Assembly: GCA_964564695.1 (NCBI GenBank)
Contig: CAZMCC010000111.1
Span: 1 to 10,897 of the forward strand
From: CAZMCC01 sp964564695
Lineage (GTDB): Bacteria > Planctomycetota > Phycisphaerae > Phycisphaerales > UBA1924
Length of the DNA: 10,897 nucleotides
Direction of reading: 5' to 3'
Shown here in pieces: positions 6,581 to 10,897 of this stretch. Within the stretch, counting starts at the first letter, position 1. Each line of letters starts with the position of its first letter. The notes below the pieces were generated by a model. That model was not told where the DNA came from and did no database searches. It saw nothing but the letters and a program-made list of their open reading frames with translations. A program made the translations under genes and the position numbers.

Positions 6581-7297
6581 GTGCGCGTCGACTTCGCCAA
6601 CACGGTTCTTGAGCTCCTGCCCCAGCGGGCGGCGTGGTGGCCCGCCGAGCGCGCCCTCCTCGTCGCCGACCTGCACCTGGGCAAAGACGCCCACTTCGCC
6701 AGCGCCGGCCGACCCATCCCCGTCGGCGACTTCGGTCCCACCGGGCGCACGCTCGCGACCCTCGACGCCGCACTCGACGCCACCCGCGCCGAGCGGCTCA
6801 TCGTCCTGGGCGACCTCTTCCACGCCGGCGGCCCCGGCTACCACGCCGCCGTCGAGGCCCTCATCGCCTGGCGCTCGCGCCGTCGCACCCTCTCGCTCAC
6901 GCTCGTCCGCGGCAACCACGACGTCAAAGCCGGCGACCCCGCAAGCGAGCTCGGCTTCGAGTGCGTCGATGAGCCGTGGTCCATCCAGGGACTCAGCCTC
7001 CGCCACACCGAGTTCCGCCGGGACGCCGGACCTGAGTCTTCGAAGGTCCGGGTCGAACCACCCCGCGCCTCCCCGTCCCCCGGCATCCACGGCCACCTGC
7101 ACCCGATCGTGCGCATGGACGGCCCCGCAGCCGCCACGTCCCGATCCGCATGTTTCTGGCTGCGCCGCGACCCCCACACCCTCATCCTCCCCGCCTTCGG
7201 CGCCTTCACCGGCGGCAAGGTCGTCTCCCCCACCCGCGGCGACCGCGTCTTCGTCCCCGGCGATGGCCGCGTCATCGAGATGAAGCTGGTGCGGTAG
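6581..7297 (+). CDS. pdeM: Ligase-associated metallophosphoesterase/endonuclease PdeM
   Basis: A 238-residue calcineurin-like phosphoesterase of the PdeM (ligase-associated) family, a two-metal phosphodiesterase thought to act on DNA with the neighbouring helicase. Metal motifs are complete: DLHLGKDAHF (Asp30, His32), GDLFH (Asp78), GNHD (Asn112, His113), LRH (His142) and GHLHP (His172, His174). The family ending CFWL...LPAFGAFTGG is also present. The GTG start at 6581 follows the helicase stop by 11 bases; no ribosome site is visible, so translation may be coupled. Residues 147-158 (RDAGPESSKVRV) come from a palindromic repeat also found in the helicase gene, placed between His142 and GHLHP, lengthening a loop near the active site. 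The 3' end overlaps the convergent TolC-type gene by 26 bases. The family's usual partners, an ATP-dependent ligase and an exonuclease, are not nearby. Confidence 0.93.
   Translation: MRVDFANTVLELLPQRAAWWPAERALLVADLHLGKDAHFASAGRPIPVGDFGPTGRTLATLDAALDATRAERLIVLGDLFHAGGPGYHAAVEALIAWRSRRRTLSLTLVRGNHDVKAGDPASELGFECVDEPWSIQGLSLRHTEFRRDAGPESSKVRVEPPRASPSPGIHGHLHPIVRMDGPAAATSRSACFWLRRDPHTLILPAFGAFTGGKVVSPTRGDRVFVPGDGRVIEMKLVR
7018..7053 (+). repeat. Single palindromic unit inside pdeM, copy of the helicase element
   Basis: This 36-base segment matches 4106-4141 at 34 positions; the only differences are TT for CG at 7039-7040, in the hairpin loop. It contains the same eight-pair stem (CCGGACCT with AGGTCCGG). 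It begins at the third base of a codon in both genes, so both copies are read in the same phase and give RDAGPES[A/S]KVRV. No inverted partner follows; the next bases encode a Pro-rich stretch before GHLHP. Confidence 0.85.
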
Positions 7298-8687
7298 TGT
7301 CCCCGCGAACCCGCGGTGAAGTGGGGGGCGCCGCCGCCGTCATCACGCTCCCGATCCGCCCGCCCAGCGCCCGCGCGAGTTCGATCCGCGCCTCGACGCT
7401 GCGAAGCTCCGCCCGAGCGAGCCCCAGGCGTGCCTGGATCTGGTTGCCTTGCGCGTCGAGCAGCACCGTGGTGTCCGCCTGCCCGCCCGCGACCGACGAC
7501 CGTGCCAGCTCCAGCGTTTCGGCCGAGAGCGTGAGCAGCTCGTCACGCGTGAACGCCGCGAGATCGTCCGCTGCCCGCGCCCGCGCCAGCGCCGAACGAG
7601 CCTCCCCGAGCGCCCGCTGCCGGGCCTCGCGCAGCGCGAACTCCGCCGCTCGCGCATTGGCCGCCGCTTTCGCCACCCCCGCCCGGCCGTTGTCGAAGAT
7701 CGGGATCTCGATGTTCACCTTCGGCCCGATCTCCTGCACGCGGTCGTCGTCCGAGGCGTACCCCGCACCCGCGTCGATCTCAGGGATCTGCTCACCCTTG
7801 GCCCGCGCAAGCTTGCTCAGGGCCGCCCGCCGCCGCGCATCGGCGACCGCGACGTCGAGCCGCTGGTGCACCGCAAGGTCCATCGCTCCGCGTTCATCGG
7901 GCAGCGTCACCACGGGCTCGGCTCTCTCGACGAACGGGAACACCGCCGGCCCGTCCGCGCGCCCCATCAGCGCGAGCAACTGATGGCGTGCCGTCACCCG
8001 CTCGAGATCGGCGCTGCGCAGGTTCGCCTCGAGCGTCCGACGCGCCAACATCAGGCGCGTCAGGTCCAGGCGCGTCGCCTCCCCCGCGTCGATCCGTCGC
8101 CGCGCCACCTCGACGAGCTTGTCGAGAAGCACGGCGTGCTCGCCCGTCAGCCCGTGCACGCGCTCCGCGCTCAGCGCCCGCGCGTGGGCCAGGCGCACCC
8201 GGGCCGCGAGTTCCAGCGCCGCGTCCGACACAGAGAGAATCTGCGCATCGAGCTCCCCCTCCGCCGCCGCGATCTTGTCCCCGCGCGTCCACAGCGCCGC
8301 GAGCTGCTGCACCAGCGAGATCGACACGCTCGTGGCCCCGTCCTCGCCCCCGCCGGGGAACCCCAGCGTCAGCCCCAGCACCGGGTTGGGCAGCAGCCCC
8401 GCCTGCGCCACATCCGCCCGCCCCGCGGCCACCGCCTGCGCCTGCGCCAGCAGCACCGCATTCGCCGCCAGCGCCACCCGCACCGCCGTGTCCGCGTCCA
8501 GCGCGCTCGCGCCGTCCCACATCGCCGCCGTGTCGCCTCCGTTCGGCCACACCGGCCCCAGCCCCCCGGTTCGATCCTGCACCAGCGCCGCCGCCCGGTC
8601 GTAGTCCGCGCTCGGATCAACCGACGCACACCCCGCCAGAAGCAGCAGCACGCACACGACAACGCCCTTGGCACATGAACTTCGCAT
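7272..8687 (-). CDS. TolC-family outer-membrane efflux lipoprotein
   Basis: A 471-residue outer-membrane factor of the OEP/TolC family, forming the outer-membrane and periplasmic channel of a tripartite exporter. A lipoprotein signal peptide ends in the lipobox LLAGC (Cys20). The first OEP repeat begins near LDADTAVRVALAAN (about 63-76), with the hallmark QAGLLPNPVLGLTLGFPGG (about 95-113). Long Ala/Arg/Glu-rich helices follow, and the second repeat has KVNIEIPIFDNGRAG (about 320-335). The LPNPV and IPIFD motifs place it nearest to CzcC/CusC-like members. Only a weak GAAG precedes the ATG at 8687. It is divergent from the HAD phosphatase gene (53-base gap) and its last 26 bases overlap pdeM on the opposite strand, so the Pro/Ser/Thr-rich tail may be unimportant. 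No adaptor or pump gene is adjacent; the MacB-like permease at 2054-3385 is a possible but unproven partner. Confidence 0.93.
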   Translation of the reverse strand: MRSSCAKGVVVCVLLLLAGCASVDPSADYDRAAALVQDRTGGLGPVWPNGGDTAAMWDGASALDADTAVRVALAANAVLLAQAQAVAAGRADVAQAGLLPNPVLGLTLGFPGGGEDGATSVSISLVQQLAALWTRGDKIAAAEGELDAQILSVSDAALELAARVRLAHARALSAERVHGLTGEHAVLLDKLVEVARRRIDAGEATRLDLTRLMLARRTLEANLRSADLERVTARHQLLALMGRADGPAVFPFVERAEPVVTLPDERGAMDLAVHQRLDVAVADARRRAALSKLARAKGEQIPEIDAGAGYASDDDRVQEIGPKVNIEIPIFDNGRAGVAKAAANARAAEFALREARQRALGEARSALARARAADDLAAFTRDELLTLSAETLELARSSVAGGQADTTVLLDAQGNQIQARLGLARAELRSVEARIELARALGGRIGSVMTAAAPPTSPRVRGDTTAPASSR

Positions 8688-8740
8688 CGTCTTCGTGCCT
8701 ATCGGCCGCTCACGCTCCCCGCGAGTGAATAATCACCTAC

Positions 8741-9277
8741 ATGCGACCCGCCGTGTTCCTCGACCGTGACGACACCCTGATCTACAACCGCACACCCACG
8801 GCCGACACGCCCTTCCCCGGCGACCTCTTCGACCCCACGCTCGTGAAACTGCTCCCCGGCGTGCCCGAGGGCCTGTGCCTGCTCCGCGACGCGGGCTTCC
8901 TCCTCGTCGTCGTCACCAACCAGGGCGGCGTCGCACGCGGTCGCTGCACCCTCGCCCAGGTCAGCGCCTGCAACGAGCGGCTCCGCCGCCTCGTCCGAGC
9001 CGCCTCCGGAGTCGAGCTCGCCGGCATCTACGTCTGCCCGTATCACCCCACGGGCACCACCGAGCCGTGGAACATCGAGCACCCGTGGCGCAAGCCCGGC
9101 CCCGGCATGTTCCTCGCCGCGGCCAGCGACCTGGGCCTCGACCTCGCCCGAAGCTGGCTCATCGGCGACAAGGACCGCGACCTCGAAGCCGCGATCGCGG
9201 CGGGCGTGCCGGTGAAGCACGCGATCAAGATGGAGCCCGAAGGCGATTTCCTCGCGGCCGTACGGGCCGTCCGCTGA
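8741..9277 (+). CDS. GmhB-like HAD phosphatase (heptose-bisphosphate/histidinol-phosphate type)
   Basis: A 178-residue HAD-IIIA phosphatase. Motif I is FLDRDDTL (nucleophile Asp8, acid/base Asp10), motif II VVVTNQGG (Thr59, Asn60), motif III Lys118 in WRKPGPGM, and motif IV IGDKDRD (Asp143, Asp147). Overall length and the ARG, IYVCPYHP and RKPGPGM segments match GmhB, which dephosphorylates heptose 1,7-bisphosphate for lipopolysaccharide. However, the zinc loop that in E. coli uses Cys-x-His...Cys-x-Cys here reads CPYHP...HPW: only Cys99 is clearly kept. Motif I has Asp in place of the usual Gly after the second Asp. The substrate is therefore uncertain (sugar phosphate or histidinol phosphate are options). 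No Shine-Dalgarno is visible. It is divergent from the TolC-type gene and convergent with the M16 peptidase gene, so it is transcribed alone. Confidence 0.85.
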   Translation: MRPAVFLDRDDTLIYNRTPTADTPFPGDLFDPTLVKLLPGVPEGLCLLRDAGFLLVVVTNQGGVARGRCTLAQVSACNERLRRLVRAASGVELAGIYVCPYHPTGTTEPWNIEHPWRKPGPGMFLAAASDLGLDLARSWLIGDKDRDLEAAIAAGVPVKHAIKMEPEGDFLAAVRAVR

Positions 9278-9278
9278 T

Positions 9279-9352
9279 CCGAGCCTCCCGCGCAAGCGGG
9301 AGGTCACTGACGTACGAGGGTCCAACACCTCTCGCTCGCGCGAGAGGCTCGG
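9279..9352. terminator. Nested double hairpin between convergent genes
   Basis: Two perfect eight-pair hairpins with four-base loops, CCTCCCGC/GCGGGAGG (9284-9291 with 9296-9303) and CCTCTCGC/GCGAGAGG (9328-9335 with 9340-9347), are enclosed by a nine-base inverted repeat CCGAGCCTC/GAGGCTCGG (9279-9287 with 9344-9352). The outer and inner pairings are mutually exclusive. The block fills the 76-base gap between the phosphatase stop (9277) and the M16 peptidase stop (9354), so a bidirectional terminator is the likely role. No T-run follows on either strand. Confidence 0.6.
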
Positions 9353-9353
9353 T

Positions 9354-10574
9354 TCACGCCGGCACCAACGTCCCCACCGTCCGATTGCTCAGCGGAAATT
9401 CGCGCAACACCCGCTTCACGTCCTCGGCCGTCACCCCGTTGATCCGCTCGAGCTCTTCCGCCAGCGTCGTGTGGTTCCGCAGGTACGTCCACTGGCGTCC
9501 CAGCCGCTGCATCCGCCCGCCGGGGCGTTCGCCCGCGAGCGTCACGCCCGTGGCGATCTTCGCCCGGATCTTCGCGAGGTCGTCCTCGGTGATCGTCGCC
9601 TCGAGCTCCTCGATCTGCTTGAGCGCGATCGACCAGGCTTCGTCCATCCGCTCCGGGTCGCAGGACACGAACAGCATGAAGTCCCCCGTCCCGTCGCGCG
9701 GGTCATACCCAGCCTCCGCCTGGTCCGCGATCCCCGTCTCCACTAGAGCCCAGTGCAGGCGGCTGTTGTCCGCCCCGCCCAGCACCTGCGCGAGCAGACT
9801 CGCCGCGTACCGCCGATCGTCCCCGAAGCTCGGCCCCGGCGCCACCATCAGCGCATAGCCCCGCGTCACCTTCGCGTCCTTGAGCGCCAGGTTCGCCTTG
9901 TGCGTCCGCGGCTCTTTCGAATCGCGCCCCGGCGCCGTCCGCTCCCACCACCCGCACAGCCGATCGATCTGCTTCACGCACACGTCGAAGTCCAGCCGCC
10001 CCGCGAGCGCCACCACCGTGTTGTCCGCCGAGTAGCGCTTGGCGAAATACTCGCGCATCTGTGCCGCGCTCATCGCGTTGATCGTCGCGGGCGTGCCGAG
10101 CACGCGATGGCCCAAGGGGTGCGCCCCGAAATACTCCTCCATCGACCGCTCGTACAGCACCCAGAACGGATTGTCCGCGTACATCGCGATCTCTTCGAGG
10201 ATCACCTTTTTCTCGGTGTCGAAGTCGCTCTCGCGCAGGGCCGGCCGCAGCATCGACCCCAGCAGATCGACCACCTCGCCCAGCCGCTCCGGCAGCACGC
10301 TCGCGTAAAAGCACGTCAGCTCCCCCGACGTGTACGCGTTGTTCCGCGTCCCGAGCCGATCGAACTCCCGGTTCAGCCCCTCGGCCGAGATCTTCTCGGT
10401 CCCCTTGAACATCATGTGCTCGAGGAAATGGCTCACGCCCATCACCTCGGGCGCCTCGTCCCGCGCCCCGGTTCGCACAAAGAACCCCGCCGCCGCCGAG
10501 TGCGCCGTGTCGTCCGCCTCCGCGATGACCGTCAGCCCGTTGGGAAGCGTCGCCTGATGGAAGGTCACTGCCAT
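9354..10574 (-). CDS. M16-family zinc metallopeptidase (processing-peptidase-like)
   Basis: A 406-residue peptidase of the M16B type (MPP-beta/YmxG-like). The inverted zinc motif HFLEH is at 49-53 (ligands His49 and His53, catalytic Glu52), embedded in the family segment GVSHFLEHMMFKGT. The third ligand is a Glu in VILEEIAMY (127 or 128), followed by DNPFW. The second, inactive half starts near 195 and includes LGGADNSRLHWALVETG. Length agrees with single-chain bacterial members. The ATG at 10574 (MAVTFHQATLPNGLTV) aligns with the usual N-terminus; an open frame back to 10700 would add 42 Pro/Arg-rich residues encoded by the G-run region and is rejected. No signal peptide is evident, so it may be cytoplasmic; it probably degrades or processes peptides, but the substrate is unknown. 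It is divergent from a lipoprotein gene and convergent with the HAD phosphatase. Confidence 0.93.
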   Translation of the reverse strand: MAVTFHQATLPNGLTVIAEADDTAHSAAAGFFVRTGARDEAPEVMGVSHFLEHMMFKGTEKISAEGLNREFDRLGTRNNAYTSGELTCFYASVLPERLGEVVDLLGSMLRPALRESDFDTEKKVILEEIAMYADNPFWVLYERSMEEYFGAHPLGHRVLGTPATINAMSAAQMREYFAKRYSADNTVVALAGRLDFDVCVKQIDRLCGWWERTAPGRDSKEPRTHKANLALKDAKVTRGYALMVAPGPSFGDDRRYAASLLAQVLGGADNSRLHWALVETGIADQAEAGYDPRDGTGDFMLFVSCDPERMDEAWSIALKQIEELEATITEDDLAKIRAKIATGVTLAGERPGGRMQRLGRQWTYLRNHTTLAEELERINGVTAEDVKRVLREFPLSNRTVGTLVPA

Positions 10575-10589
10575 GACCGGAGAATACGC

Positions 10590-10635
10590 GGGAGGGGAGG
10601 GAGGGATCAGGGGCCGGGGGCCAGGGGGCGGGGGG
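10590..10635 (+). other. Two successive G-quadruplex-type motifs in a divergent promoter gap
   Basis: G-runs of 3, 4, 3 and 3 separated by single A bases (10590-10605) are followed by runs of 4, 5, 5 and 6 separated by one to three bases (10610-10635), all on the plus strand. Both satisfy the four-run pattern. They lie in the 128-base gap between the M16 peptidase start (10574, minus) and the lipoprotein start (10703, plus), where the promoters of both genes should be. No clear -35/-10 pair is recognised in this gap. Folding and any effect on expression are inferred. Confidence 0.55.
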
Positions 10636-10702
10636 CGGACACACCGCGGCCGACGGCCATCCGTACATACGCTGTCTCGACTGCCACACCCGGAGTACAC
10701 CG

Positions 10703-10897
10703 ATGTCGCGCCGTCTCATCCTCGTCCCCATCGCCCTCGCCGCCCTCACCTTCGTCGGCTGCGGCCCCGAGCGCACCAGCTCCAGCGCCGCCGCGCCCGC
10801 CGAGCCGGCGGTCGCGCCCGAGCAGCCCGTGTCCGCCACCCCGCCAACACCCGCCACCGCCCCCACGCCCGTCGCCGCCGCGGGCCCCCAGGAGCAC
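10703..10897 (+). CDS. Lipoprotein (partial, continues past window)
   Basis: The ATG at 10703 opens 65 codons without a stop up to the window edge. The start has MSRR, a hydrophobic core (LILVPIALAALTF) and a lipobox FVGC with Cys20, so it is a lipoprotein signal peptide. A low-complexity Ala/Pro/Ser/Thr-rich linker follows (about 25-65), typical of a tether between the lipid anchor and a folded domain not seen here. GGAG (10692-10695) seven bases before the ATG is one of the better ribosome sites in the window. It is divergent from the M16 peptidase gene across a G-run gap. Function cannot be told from the visible part. Confidence 0.8.
   Translation, partial: MSRRLILVPIALAALTFVGCGPERTSSSAAAPAEPAVAPEQPVSATPPTPATAPTPVAAAGPQEH

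Noticed and set aside
4206..6773. An open frame of 855 codons on the minus strand, antisense to the helicase
   Set aside because: Its translation is Ala/Gly/Glu/Asp-rich with no domain motifs, while the plus strand carries every helicase motif. Long antisense frames are expected at this GC content.
10575..10700. N-terminal extension of the M16 peptidase to an upstream ATG
   Set aside because: It would add 42 Pro/Arg-rich residues encoded by the G-run gap, and the family N-terminus begins at the ATG at 10574.

Overview
The window is GC-rich, gene-dense bacterial chromosome that most resembles Planctomycetota of the class Phycisphaerae. The reasons are a secreted protein with a PEP-CTERM-like tail of the VPGPG...RRRR type, Gram-negative envelope proteins (a TolC-type outer-membrane lipoprotein and a second lipoprotein), scarce Shine-Dalgarno motifs, and many perfect GC-rich hairpins between genes. 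The taxonomic call is inference from protein style, not from a marker-gene tree.

Layout. Positions 1-829 (minus) hold the first 276 residues of the F1-ATPase beta subunit, AtpD, cut by the window edge. Upstream of it on the same strand are a PEP-CTERM-like secreted protein (1015-1953), a MacB/FtsX-type ABC permease (2054-3385) and a 90-residue protein of unknown function (3560-3832). On the plus strand follow a DEXH helicase of the ligase-associated Lhr-like family (3912-6569) and, 11 bases on, the metallophosphoesterase PdeM (6581-7297). These are two members of the four-gene 'ligase-associated DNA damage response' set; the ligase and exonuclease members are not in the window. A TolC-family outer-membrane efflux lipoprotein (7272-8687, minus) overlaps the end of pdeM. 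Divergent from it is a GmhB-like HAD phosphatase (8741-9277, plus). It converges on an M16 zinc peptidase (9354-10574, minus), and a divergent lipoprotein gene (from 10703, plus) runs off the right edge. No gap between genes exceeds about 190 bases. I saw no tRNA, rRNA, CRISPR array, insertion sequence or integrase.

Most notable observation. A palindromic element of about 36 bases occurs inside both DNA-repair genes. One unit lies at 4106-4141 in the helicase gene and is followed by an inverted partner ending at 4207. A second unit lies at 7018-7053 in pdeM. The two direct units match at 34 of 36 bases and are read in the same phase, adding nearly the same peptide (RDAGPES[A/S]KVRV) to variable loops of both enzymes. 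This resembles REP/BIME elements in architecture and the Rickettsia palindromic elements in being tolerated within coding sequence. Other perfect hairpins (873-899, 3458-3511, 3867-3890, 9284-9347) and three runs able to form G-quadruplexes (983-1009, 10590-10605, 10610-10635) fill the intergenic spaces.
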